In this document: positions 51,378-59,546 of the stretch, piece by piece | Layout of the letters: each line of letters begins with the position of its first letter | Position numbering within the stretch: the first letter of the stretch is position 1 | Assembly: GCA_963839165.1 (NCBI GenBank) | Contig: CAWIUG010000011.1 | Coordinates: 248,001-312,000, forward strand | Source of the DNA: DATFVA01 sp963839165 | GTDB lineage: Bacteria > Bacteroidota > Ignavibacteria > Ignavibacteriales > Ignavibacteriaceae | Reading direction: 5' to 3' | DNA: 64,000 bases | Translations under genes and position numbers: made by a program | The notes under the pieces: generated by a model | Told to the model about the DNA's origin: nothing | What the model saw: only the letters and a program-made list of their open reading frames with translations | Databases searched by the model: none

Positions 51378-52379
51378 ATGAGTGAAGGTCCAGTGTTGGT
51401 CGCCGGCGGCGGCGGCTTCATCGGCGGCCACCTGGTGCGGGACCTCCTCGCCCGGGGTCACGCGGTCCGCGCGGTCGACGTCAAGCCGTTCGAGGAGTGG
51501 TACCAGCGCTTCGACGAGGCCGAGAACCTGCGCCTCGACCTCTCGGAGGCCGCCGCCTGCCGGCAGGCGGCGGCCGGGGTTTCCGAGGTCTTCAACCTGG
51601 CGTGCGACATGGGCGGCATGGGCTTCATCGAGAACAACAAGGCCCTGTGCATGCTCTCGGTGCTGATCAACACCCACCTCCTGATGGCCGCCCGCGACGC
51701 CGGGGTCCGCCGCTACTTCTACTCCTCCTCGGCCTGCGTCTACAACGCCGAGAAGCAGAAGAGCCCGGACGTCACGCCGCTCGCCGAAGAGGACGCCTAC
51801 CCGGCGATGCCCGAGGACGGCTACGGCTGGGAGAAGCTCTTCTCCGAGCGCATGTGCCGCCACTTCCGCGAGGACTTCGGCCTCGCCACCCGGGTCGCCC
51901 GCTACCACAACGTCTACGGCCCGCACGGCACCTGGGAGGGCGGCCGGGAGAAGGCGCCGGCGGCGATCTGCCGCAAGGTGATCGAGGCCAAGCTCTCGGG
52001 GCGCCACGAGATCGAGATCTGGGGCGACGGCACGCAGACGCGCTCGTTCACCTACATCGACGACTGCCTCGAGGGGACGCGGCGGCTGATGGCGAGCGAC
52101 GTCACCGAGCCTTTGAACGTCGGCTCCTCGGAGCTGGTGACGATCGACGGCCTGGTCTCGATCGTCGAGGAGATCGCGGGCGTCGAGCTCGCCCGCCGCT
52201 ACGACACGGGGGCCCCCAAGGGGGTCAACGGGCGCAACAGCGACAACACCCGCATCCGCCGCCTCCTCGACTGGGAGCCCTCGACCCGCCTCGCCGACGG
52301 CATGGAGCGCACCTACGCCTGGATCCACGACGAGTACGTGGCGAAGCACGGCTCCGGCGCCCGCCGTGCCGCCGGCTGA
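51378..52379 (+). CDS. NAD-dependent epimerase, GDP-mannose 3,5-epimerase-like
   Basis: The 333-residue product has an N-terminal Rossmann fold with VLVAGGGGFIGGHLVRDLL (6-24). The signature DMGGMGFIENNK is characteristic of GDP-mannose 3,5-epimerase, which makes GDP-L-galactose and GDP-L-gulose. The catalytic YxxxK lies in DGYGWEKLFSE, with SSSACVYNAEKQ before it and YGPHGTWEGGREKAPAA after it. This suggests L-galactose or a related sugar in the polysaccharide; exact specificity is inference. It starts at ATG 51378 and its end overlaps the next gene's GTG. Confidence 0.8.
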   Translation: MSEGPVLVAGGGGFIGGHLVRDLLARGHAVRAVDVKPFEEWYQRFDEAENLRLDLSEAAACRQAAAGVSEVFNLACDMGGMGFIENNKALCMLSVLINTHLLMAARDAGVRRYFYSSSACVYNAEKQKSPDVTPLAEEDAYPAMPEDGYGWEKLFSERMCRHFREDFGLATRVARYHNVYGPHGTWEGGREKAPAAICRKVIEAKLSGRHEIEIWGDGTQTRSFTYIDDCLEGTRRLMASDVTEPLNVGSSELVTIDGLVSIVEEIAGVELARRYDTGAPKGVNGRNSDNTRIRRLLDWEPSTRLADGMERTYAWIHDEYVAKHGSGARRAAG

Positions 52380-53697
52380 AGCCGGCCGGGCGATCGCCGC
52401 CGCCACCCGGCCCGCCGGGCGCTCCACCTTCCTGGTCGTCTCGCAGGTCTACGTGCCCGATCCGGCGAGCGTCGGGCAGCACATGCACGACGCCGCCCGC
52501 GAGCTCGCCCGGCGCGGGCACCGGGTGGTGGTCTACACCTCGGGGCGGGGCTACGAGGACCCGTCGCGGCGCTACTTGCGCCGGGAGGTGGTCGACGGCG
52601 TCGAGGTGCGCCGGCTCCCGCTCGCCTCGTTCGGCAAGGCGAGCCTCTTCTCCCGCGCCGCGGGCGGGCTCTCCTTCCTCGCCCAGGCGATCCTCCGGGG
52701 GCTCCTCGTGCGCCGCCTCGCGGGCGTCCTGGTCACCACCTCGCCGCCGATGGGGTCGCTCGCCGGGCTCGTCGTCCGGCGCCTGCGCCGAGCCCCGCTC
52801 ACCTTCTGGGTGATGGACGTGAACCCGGACCAGGCGGTGGTGAGCGGGCGGGTCCGGGCCGGCTCGCTGGGCGCGCGCCTGCTCGAGCGCGCGAACCGCG
52901 CCGCCGCCCGCGCCGCCCGGCGGGTGGTCTTCCTCGACCGCTTCATGGCCGAGCGCGTCGGGAGCCGCTGGGGAGCGGGCGGCGATCGGGCCGTGGTCCT
53001 GCCACCCTGGCCCCACGACGACCACCTGGAGCCGGTGCCCCACGCCGAGAACCCGTTCCGCCGCCGGCTCGCCGCCCCGGGCGGGCCGCCGGCCGAGCGG
53101 GTCTTCATGTACTCGGGAAACATGAGCCCGGTCCATCCGCTCGCGACCGTCCTCGAGGCCGCGCGCGAGCTCGACGGCACGCCGGGCGTGCGCTTCGTCT
53201 TCGCCGGCGGCGGCGCCGGCAAGCGCGAGGTCGAGGCCGCCCTCGCGCGCCACGGCCTGGGCAACGTCGTCGTGCTCCCCTACCAGCCGCTCGCCGAGCT
53301 CCGCTTCAGCCTGTCGGCGGCCGACGTCCATCTGGTCACGATGGGCGACGACATGGTGGGGATCGTCCACCCGTCGAAGGTCTACGGCGCGATGCGGGTC
53401 GCCCGGCCGATCCTCTTCGTCGGGCCCGCCGAGAGCCACGTGGGAGAGATCCTGCGCGCGTCGGGCGCCGGCTGGCAGGTCGACCAGGGGGACGTCGCCG
53501 GCCTGGTCGAGCGGGTGCGGGCGATCGCGGCCCTCCCGGCCGCCGAGCTCGAGCGCCTCGGGGCGCGCGCGGCGGCCGCGGTCGAGGAGCGCTTCTCGAA
53601 AGACCACCTCTGCGGGCGCTTCTGCGACCTGGTCGAAGGCCGCTCGGGCGGCGGGCGCCCCGGCCCAGCCGCCAGCCCTCGGGAACCAGGACGTTGA
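52366..53697 (+). CDS. glycosyltransferase family 4 (WbuB-like)
   Basis: The 443-residue product resembles the WbuB/WfgS group: SQVYVPDPASVGQHMHDAAR, ELARRGHRVVVYTSGRGYED, then ITTSPPMG-like VLVTTSPPMGSLAG, and VMDVNPDQAVVSG. The donor domain has FMYSGNMSPVHPLATVLEAA, FVFAGGGAGKREVEAAL, VLPYQPLAELRFSLSAADVH and VHPSKVYGAMRVARP. Such enzymes add the second sugar to the lipid-linked first sugar. The start is GTG 52366, overlapping the epimerase stop by 14 bases; an in-frame later start is possible. Confidence 0.82.
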   Translation: MPPAEAGRAIAAATRPAGRSTFLVVSQVYVPDPASVGQHMHDAARELARRGHRVVVYTSGRGYEDPSRRYLRREVVDGVEVRRLPLASFGKASLFSRAAGGLSFLAQAILRGLLVRRLAGVLVTTSPPMGSLAGLVVRRLRRAPLTFWVMDVNPDQAVVSGRVRAGSLGARLLERANRAAARAARRVVFLDRFMAERVGSRWGAGGDRAVVLPPWPHDDHLEPVPHAENPFRRRLAAPGGPPAERVFMYSGNMSPVHPLATVLEAARELDGTPGVRFVFAGGGAGKREVEAALARHGLGNVVVLPYQPLAELRFSLSAADVHLVTMGDDMVGIVHPSKVYGAMRVARPILFVGPAESHVGEILRASGAGWQVDQGDVAGLVERVRAIAALPAAELERLGARAAAAVEERFSKDHLCGRFCDLVEGRSGGGRPGPAASPREPGR

Positions 53698-54302
53698 GCC
53701 GGCAGGGCAGCCACCGGTCGTCCCGCTGGCCGGGCCTGCGCGACCTGGCGCCCGGCTCTTTCGTTGGCGGCGCCTGGTGTCTGCTGGTCGAGCCCGAGCT
53801 CGCGAGCGGCTCGCCGACGGACGACACCCTGCTCGCCTGCCTCTTCCTGGTCGCCTACGTCGCGCTCTGGACGCTCGTCGCCTGGAGCGGACGGCTCGTC
53901 CACGAGACCCTTGTGCCACGCGACTCCCGCGGCGACGGCGATCCGAGGTTTGCCTGGCTCTTCACCGGGGCCTCCGGCTGCCTCGTCGCCGCGGTCCTCG
54001 AAGGATGCCGCGTCGCCGCCATGGCGCTGACCGATTCGCCGGTTTGGCTGATCGCGCTGGGGGTCGCGGCCGGAGCCCTGTTTCTGGCATGCCACTTCGG
54101 AAGCCGGGCCCGGCCGGCGCGCCCGGCGCCCGCCGGGAGGGCGCTCGTCTGGAGCGGCCCGGCCCTCGTCCTGGTCGCCCTCCTCGCGCTCCCGGTGCGC
54201 GATGCCCTGCAGCCCACCTTCGATCCCGCGAGGGCCGCGAGACCGAGCGCCGTTGAAGCGCTCGCGCCCGTTCCGATTGCATCTCGCGGCCGTTCCTCGT
54301 AA
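53694..54302 (+). CDS. hypothetical membrane protein, 202 aa
   Basis: The TTG start at 53694 overlaps the previous stop. About four hydrophobic segments (roughly 40-62, 92-112, 118-133, 147-165) are separated by Arg/Ala/Pro-rich loops. I recognise no family; the topology recalls the membrane part of some phosphoethanolamine or sulfatase-type transferases, without the soluble domain. Codon-position bias looks coding, but the C-terminal tail (AARPSAVEALAPVP) is uninformative. Role in the polysaccharide locus unknown. Confidence 0.4.
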   Translation: MSRQGSHRSSRWPGLRDLAPGSFVGGAWCLLVEPELASGSPTDDTLLACLFLVAYVALWTLVAWSGRLVHETLVPRDSRGDGDPRFAWLFTGASGCLVAAVLEGCRVAAMALTDSPVWLIALGVAAGALFLACHFGSRARPARPAPAGRALVWSGPALVLVALLALPVRDALQPTFDPARAARPSAVEALAPVPIASRGRSS

Positions 54303-54341
54303 GCTGTCCGCCGAACCCGGACCTCTCGAAGCTCTCGCCGA

Positions 54342-55544
54342 ATGCTGCACACGCTGCTGCTCGCTGTCTTCACGGCGCTCGTCGCCGGCCTGGTGACGAA
54401 CACGCTGGTGCCCCTCGTCACCCGGATCGCGATCGCGATCGAGGCCCTCGACCACCCCGGCGAGCGCAAGCTCCAGGCCCGGCCGGTGCCCCGCCTGGGC
54501 GGGGTGGCGATCGTCGGGGGGCTGGCGGCGGCCGGCGGCGGCGCGGTCCTGACCCAGTGGGTGCCGCTCTCGGCCGAGATCTCGCGCACCGCCGCCGTCG
54601 CCCTCGCCCTGGCGACGGGCCTGGTGTTCCTGGTCGGGGTGATCGACGACGTGGTCGGCGTCTCGACCTGGAAGAAGTTCCTGGTCGAGGTCGCCGCCGC
54701 GGCGCTGCTGGTCGCCATGGGCTGGCGGGTCGACGCCCTGAGCGTGCCCGGCCTGGGATCGGTCGACCTCGGGATGTTCGCGGAGGTCGTGGCGGTGCTC
54801 TGGATCGTCGGGGTGACCAACGCGATCAACCTGCTCGACGGCCTGGACGGCCTCGCCGGCGGGGTGGTGGCGATCGTCGCCTCGAGCCTGCTGATCTACT
54901 CCGTGACGCTCGGCAACCGGGGCACGATCTTCCTGATGGCGGCGGTGGCGGGCGCCTGCCTCGGGTTCCTGCGCCACAACTGGGAGCCGGCGAGGATCTT
55001 CATGGGGGACTCGGGCTCGCTGACCCTGGGCTTCCTGCTCGCCGCGATGAGCCTCCACTCCTCGATCAAGGCGCCGGCCGCGGTGGCGATCCTGGTGCCG
55101 GTCCTGGTGCTCGGCGTGCCGGTGATCGACACCCTGCTGGTCATGCTGATGCGCTTCCTGGACCGCGCCAAGGGTCCGTTCGCCCGCCGCTTCCTGCGCA
55201 TGTTCCACGCCGACCGCAACCACCTCCACCACCTGATGCTCCACATGGGGACCAGCCGGCGCAGCGTGGTGTTCGGCATCTACACCACCGTCCTCGCGTT
55301 CTGCGCCTTCGCGATCGTCGTGGCGCTGACCCAGAACCCGCTGCTGGGCATCGTCCTCCTCCCCCTGGAGCTCGCGGTGATCGTCCTCATGCGCCAGCTC
55401 GGCCTGCGCGCCGGGGCCCGATCGCTCGCCCGCCAGCGCCGCCAGGAGCTTCCCGTGGAGCTCGCGCCGGACGGCGCCGAGGCGCCGGTGCGCCCGGTGC
55501 AGCTGGTCGTGGTCTCCGACCGGACGGCCGCCGACCGGCGCTGA
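54342..55544 (+). CDS. undecaprenyl-phosphate sugar-1-phosphate transferase (WecA/TagO/MraY family)
   Basis: This 400-residue protein has about ten helices. The family blocks are LDHPGERKLQARPVPRLGG, then FLVGVIDDVVGVSTWKKFL (catalytic DD), then TNAINLLDGLDGLAGGV, then FMGDSGSLTLGF (nucleophile Asp) and the basic loop HADRNHLHHLML. It transfers a sugar-1-phosphate (usually GlcNAc-1-P) from UDP-sugar to undecaprenyl phosphate and so starts lipid-linked assembly. Together with the transferases to its left it marks a Wzx/Wzy-type pathway. HADRNHLHH fits WecA/TagO rather than MraY. Confidence 0.88.
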   Translation: MLHTLLLAVFTALVAGLVTNTLVPLVTRIAIAIEALDHPGERKLQARPVPRLGGVAIVGGLAAAGGGAVLTQWVPLSAEISRTAAVALALATGLVFLVGVIDDVVGVSTWKKFLVEVAAAALLVAMGWRVDALSVPGLGSVDLGMFAEVVAVLWIVGVTNAINLLDGLDGLAGGVVAIVASSLLIYSVTLGNRGTIFLMAAVAGACLGFLRHNWEPARIFMGDSGSLTLGFLLAAMSLHSSIKAPAAVAILVPVLVLGVPVIDTLLVMLMRFLDRAKGPFARRFLRMFHADRNHLHHLMLHMGTSRRSVVFGIYTTVLAFCAFAIVVALTQNPLLGIVLLPLELAVIVLMRQLGLRAGARSLARQRRQELPVELAPDGAEAPVRPVQLVVVSDRTAADRR

Positions 55545-55548
55545 ACCG

Positions 55549-56794
55549 ATGGCGCGGATCCGGTTCGCGCCGCCGCCCGGACATCCGAGCCCGGAGAGCC
55601 GCTGGATCCTGACCCGGGCTTTCGGCCCGGTCGCCGCGCCGGTCCCCTCCCCGCCCTCCGCCGCCGGCGCCCTGGCGGCGGCCCGGACCCTGTTCCTGGC
55701 GGCGCGGATCGGCGCCCGCCACCCTCCGGCGCGGCTCGCGGCCGAGCTCGGCTCGGACGAGAGCGCCGCGATCCGCCGCCCGCGGGTTCGCCGCCGATCA
55801 CCGGGCGGCCGTCGCCCGTTGCCTGCTGCTCGACGAGCTGGTCCGCGAGCTGGCCGGCGCGACAGCGGAGCTCGAGGGCCCGGTCGTGCTCCTGAAGTAC
55901 GCCGCTCTCAGGGCGAGCGGCGCGCTCGTGGCCGGCGGCCGCCTGGCCTCGGACGTGGACCTGCTGGTGGCGGCCGAGAGGGCGGCCGAGCTGCAGGAGG
56001 TCCTCCTCGGGCGGGGCTTCACGACGGCCGGTCTCTCCGGCTACGAGCACCAGCTCCCCCTGGTCTCGCACCCCCGGCTGGGAGCGGTCGAGGTCCACCT
56101 GCACCTGCCCGGCCTGCGCCCGCCGGGCGGCGGCGGCTTCGCGCGGCTCGAGGACCTCGAGGCCGCCGGGGCTCTTTGCGCCGTCGCGCCCGCGCCCGGA
56201 GCCGGGCTCGCGGGCGCCGGCGGCCTCTCCGTGCCGACCCGGCCGCTGCTCGCCGCCCATGCCCTGGCGCATGGTCTCTTGCAGCACGGCTGGGCGCCCG
56301 CGGCCTACCCGCCCTTCCGCATGGTCTCCGACCTGGTCGACCTGGGGCTCGGCGCGCCGGAAGGCGACGCCCTCCTCGCGGCGGCCCTTCCCTGGCTCGC
56401 CGCCGAGCTCGACCCGGACGAGGCGTGGGCCGCCCGCGAGCTCTGCTCGAGGTTGGCCGGCGGCGCCTGGGCGGCGACCGGAGGCGAGGCCGAGCCCGCC
56501 GAGCGCCTCGTCGCGCACTTCCTCGCCGGCGCCCTCGATCCGCTCTACCGGCGATCGCTCGGCCTGCGACGGCTGGGCGGCGCTCGAACGGAGGGGCGGG
56601 GAGCGGCGGCGTGGCGGCGGCGGATCGGCAAGGCCCTCTTCCCGACCCGGGCCGAGGTCGACGCGATCTACGCTCGGCGCCACGGGCGGGGCGCGTACCT
56701 GGCGCGGATCGCGGTCCGCCCCTTCGACCTCGCCTGGCGCCTCGTCCGCGCGGCGGCCGCGCGGCTCGCGCTGCTCCGCCGCCGGCCGCCGTAA
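55549..56794 (+). CDS. nucleotidyltransferase-like protein (NTP_transf_5 type), one frameshift
   Basis: The first ~78 codons (MARIRFAPPPGHPSPES) lie in one frame. After about 55,780 a second frame continues AADHRAAVARCLLLDELVRE, then VVLLKYAALRAS, then GRLASDVDLLVAAERAAEL, with an SDVDLLV Asp-x-Asp site, to 56794. An intact reading starts at ATG 55886, but that removes the first conserved helices. The pattern is that of the uncharacterised nucleotidyltransferase family often found in polysaccharide loci (K-G/Y-x-A-L-R followed by D-x-D). It ends 7 bases before the convergent protease gene. Substrate unknown. Confidence 0.65.
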
Positions 56795-56801
56795 TCGCTA
56801 C

Positions 56802-58070
56802 CTACGGGGTGAAGACCATCTCCCGGCTGACGCTCGCCGTCTGGCCGGCCGAGTCGGTGACCGTGAGGGTCGCCGTGATCGGGCCCGCGACGCCGTGGTA
56901 CTTGTGGTGGACCGCCGCGTTGCCCTTCTCGACCGTGGACCCGTCGCCGAAGTCCCAGCCGTAGCTCGCGATCGCGACGTCGTCGAGCGAGGCCCCGGCG
57001 TCGAAGGAGCAGTTGCCCTGGCTCAGGTTGCACTGGGCGTCGAACGCCGGCACCGGCGGCTCGTCGATCCCGTCCCCGAGGAAGTAGGAGTAGAGCAGGC
57101 GGTTGGGCGAGCCCGCGCCCGGGTCGCCGACCGCGCCGGCGGTGGCGTAGGCGGTGAGGGCCCGCTGGATGCCGTCCGCCGTCGCGTCCGGGTAGGCCGC
57201 GAGGTAGAGCGCGGCCACGCCGGCCACGTGCGCCGCCGCCACCGCGGTGCCGGAGACCAGCGCCTGGGTGGTGTCGCCCGCGGCCGAGGCCGCCGGGACG
57301 TCGACGCCGGGGGCGAAGAGGTCGAGGCAGGCGCCGAAGTTCGAGGACGGGGCGCGCGAGCCACCGGGGCCGATCGCCCCCGCCACGATCACCCCCGGCA
57401 CCGAGAGCACCTGCCGGAGGGGCTGGCAGAGATCGGTCCCCAGGTCGCCGGCCGGCGCGACCACGGTGATCCCCGCGTCCATCGCCCGAAAGATCGCCTG
57501 GTTGAGCACCGACCCCGAGCCCGAGAAGGAGACGCCGAGGTCGATCACCGCCCGCCAGCGCGCGCCGGGATTGCCCTTCTGGTGCGCCATGAAGGTCTGG
57601 GTGACCCAGTCCACCGCGAGGGCGGTGTCGGCGGCGTTGGCCGAGCCGTCGCACCCGGCGACCCGCACCGAGTGGAGGGTCACCCCCTTGGCCACGCCGT
57701 AGAGCGAGCCGGCGACGACGTCGGCCATGGCCGTGCCGTGACCATGGCAGTCCCCGGTCCCCCTCCCGTCGTCGATGGTGGTGAAGCCGGTGGCCGCGTC
57801 GACGCGGCCGGCCAGGTCGACGTGCGTGCTCCGGATTCCGGAGTCGATGACGAAGACGTGGATTCCGGCCCCGTCGCCGGCGTAGTGGTAGAGCCCGTCG
57901 AGAGCCGCCGGACGCTGGTCGATCCGGTCGAGACCCCAGGAGGGCGGTGCGATCTGGGTGGCGGTTCCCAGGGCGCCGGCGGCATGCAGGCTAGAAGCTC
58001 CGACGACGAGGACCAGAGCGGCGAGAGGCGTGGCGAAGAAGGTGAGTCTGGTCAGGCTTCGGGTCGGCAT
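56802..58070 (-). CDS. secreted subtilase (S8) with C-terminal PKD-like domain
   Basis: This 422-residue protein has a signal peptide (about 1-31), a subtilase domain (about 65-320) and a PKD-like domain (about 335-422, FDFGDGST-type: GWDFGDGSTVEKGNAAV). The triad is complete: D76 (VIDSGI), H111 (CHGHGTAM) and S273 (VSGTAVAAAHVAG). The oxyanion-hole Asn, normally in AAGN, is Asp in APAGDLGTD, and the INLSLG strand reads IDLGVSF. Kexin-type PC2 also has Asp there, but it is unusual in bacterial subtilases. No pro-domain is obvious. Convergent with the preceding plus-strand gene. Confidence 0.85.
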   Translation of the reverse strand: MPTRSLTRLTFFATPLAALVLVVGASSLHAAGALGTATQIAPPSWGLDRIDQRPAALDGLYHYAGDGAGIHVFVIDSGIRSTHVDLAGRVDAATGFTTIDDGRGTGDCHGHGTAMADVVAGSLYGVAKGVTLHSVRVAGCDGSANAADTALAVDWVTQTFMAHQKGNPGARWRAVIDLGVSFSGSGSVLNQAIFRAMDAGITVVAPAGDLGTDLCQPLRQVLSVPGVIVAGAIGPGGSRAPSSNFGACLDLFAPGVDVPAASAAGDTTQALVSGTAVAAAHVAGVAALYLAAYPDATADGIQRALTAYATAGAVGDPGAGSPNRLLYSYFLGDGIDEPPVPAFDAQCNLSQGNCSFDAGASLDDVAIASYGWDFGDGSTVEKGNAAVHHKYHGVAGPITATLTVTDSAGQTASVSREMVFTP

Positions 58071-58343
58071 GATGTGCCTCCAAGCACAAGTGGTAGACGG
58101 TGGAATGTTAACATGATCTCCCCCATATCCGGAAATCGAGCTATTAAGATCTCACGATAAGCGAGCCGCGACAGGGCGCCCGAAGTTCCTGAGGCGACAC
58201 GGCTTTTCCTGTTTCGAGGGTAGGCCGCGCCCTCCGGAGGTACGACCGGGTGGGAACCGGGGCGGCGGGACATTGAAATATGAGTATTCTTATTCGAGAG
58301 AGGTCCCGACCGTTCGCCGGCGGCGGAAGGCTAGAATCGCCCC
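58071..58343. other. divergent intergenic region, protease / DUF885 lipoprotein
   Basis: About 270 bases hold the promoters of the two divergent genes. A stretch near 58,105-58,150 (TTAACATGATCTCCCCC and AATCGAGCTATTAAG) is less GC-rich than the rest and is the likely promoter area. No conserved operator is recognised. Confidence 0.4.
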
Positions 58344-59546
58344 ATGGCGCGCTTCCTGCCGGCGATCGGGCTGCTCGCCCTGCTCGCCGCAAGCTGCGCC
58401 TCGCCGCCGCCACCGCCGCCGCCACCCACCCCCCTCCCCGCTCCCGCCGGCGCCGCCCGCTACCGGCAGATGCTCCACGACCGGGCCGGCCTCGACGCCG
58501 CGCCGGGCGAGCTCGCGCGGGTCGCCCGCGGCGACGCCGCCCGGATCGAGGTGCGCATGGACCGGCTGGCGCGCCGGATCGAGCCCGGCGCCCGGGACTG
58601 GCGCCAGGTCTTCGCCCGGCTGCGCCGGGATCACCCGGCGACCGGCGAGGCGGTGCTCGAGGCCTACCGGCGGGAGGTGGCGCGGGCGCGCGCGTTCGTC
58701 GTCCGGCGGAAGCTGATCGCCGTGCCGCCGGGGCCGCTCGAGGTGATCGAGACGCCGGGCTTCTTGCCGCCGGGCAAGTACCCCCTCACCGCCTACCTCG
58801 GCTACAAGCTGGCGGTGACCACCCACCGCGGCGGCACCGAGCGGCTGGCCGCCCACTGCCGCGTCTGCATCCCGCCGCTCGCGGTCCACGAGACCTTCCC
58901 GGGCCACCACGTGGTCTTCCTGCTCCAGCACAGGCCCGACCCGACAGCCGACGAGCAGACCCTCGAGCGCGCCGCCGCGAGCTTCAAAAACCGGTTCTTC
59001 ACCGAAGGCTGGGGGCAGTATGCGGAGATCCTCATGCTCGAGCAGGGCTACTACGCCGGCCAGCCCGCGCGGGAGCTGGGCGCCTGGAGGAACCTCCTCT
59101 TCCGGGTCGACCGGGCGTGGATCGACGCCGAGCTCCACACCGGGCGCCTCTCCCCGGAACAGGCCGCCGCGGAGCTCACCGCGGGGGTGCTCCTCGACCC
59201 GGAGATCGCTCGCGAGGAGGTCGCCAAGCACCTGGCCGAGCCGACGATGAAGGCCTCTTACTACGTCGGGGCGCTCCAGATCCTGGAGCTGCGCTCGGCG
59301 CTCGAGGCCCGGGCCGGGGAGACGCCCGGCGGCTTCGATCTCCGGGCCTTCCACGACCGGCTGGTGCGCTGGACGATGCCGATCCCGGACGCCGCGCGCC
59401 TGCGCTTCGGCGTCGAGCTGCCGCCGGGGCTGCCCGAAGGCGGGCTCTCGGCCTATCTCCAGCAGGCCCGCAAGCCCAGCCTGGAAAATCGGGCGGTGGC
59501 GTCCCCTTCCCACGAAGCTGCACCAGATAACATCGGGGCGAAATGA
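58344..59546 (+). CDS. DUF885-family lipoprotein, probable metalloprotease-like
   Basis: The 400-residue product has a lipoprotein signal (lipobox LAAS-C, C18) and a proline-rich linker of eight Pro. The DUF885 core motifs are present: VHETFPGHHVVF (H182, E183, GHH 187-189) and TEGWGQYAEILMLEQG (E221), the arrangement expected for a zinc-dependent hydrolase. Family members are usually around 550-600 residues, so the N-terminal half is shorter here. Substrates are not settled. Its stop overlaps the start of the next gene (59543), so the two are coupled. Confidence 0.75.
   Translation: MARFLPAIGLLALLAASCASPPPPPPPPTPLPAPAGAARYRQMLHDRAGLDAAPGELARVARGDAARIEVRMDRLARRIEPGARDWRQVFARLRRDHPATGEAVLEAYRREVARARAFVVRRKLIAVPPGPLEVIETPGFLPPGKYPLTAYLGYKLAVTTHRGGTERLAAHCRVCIPPLAVHETFPGHHVVFLLQHRPDPTADEQTLERAAASFKNRFFTEGWGQYAEILMLEQGYYAGQPARELGAWRNLLFRVDRAWIDAELHTGRLSPEQAAAELTAGVLLDPEIAREEVAKHLAEPTMKASYYVGALQILELRSALEARAGETPGGFDLRAFHDRLVRWTMPIPDAARLRFGVELPPGLPEGGLSAYLQQARKPSLENRAVASPSHEAAPDNIGAK

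Noticed and set aside
50427..52427. 666-residue minus-strand protein
   Set aside because: Only residues after ATG 51302 look like a protein; the rest is antisense to the epimerase gene.
38041..56800. Genomic island acquired by the left-hand genome
   Set aside because: The GC-rich composition does not return to AT-rich within the window and continues through groESL and ferritin; there is no integrase, att site or tRNA at the border.
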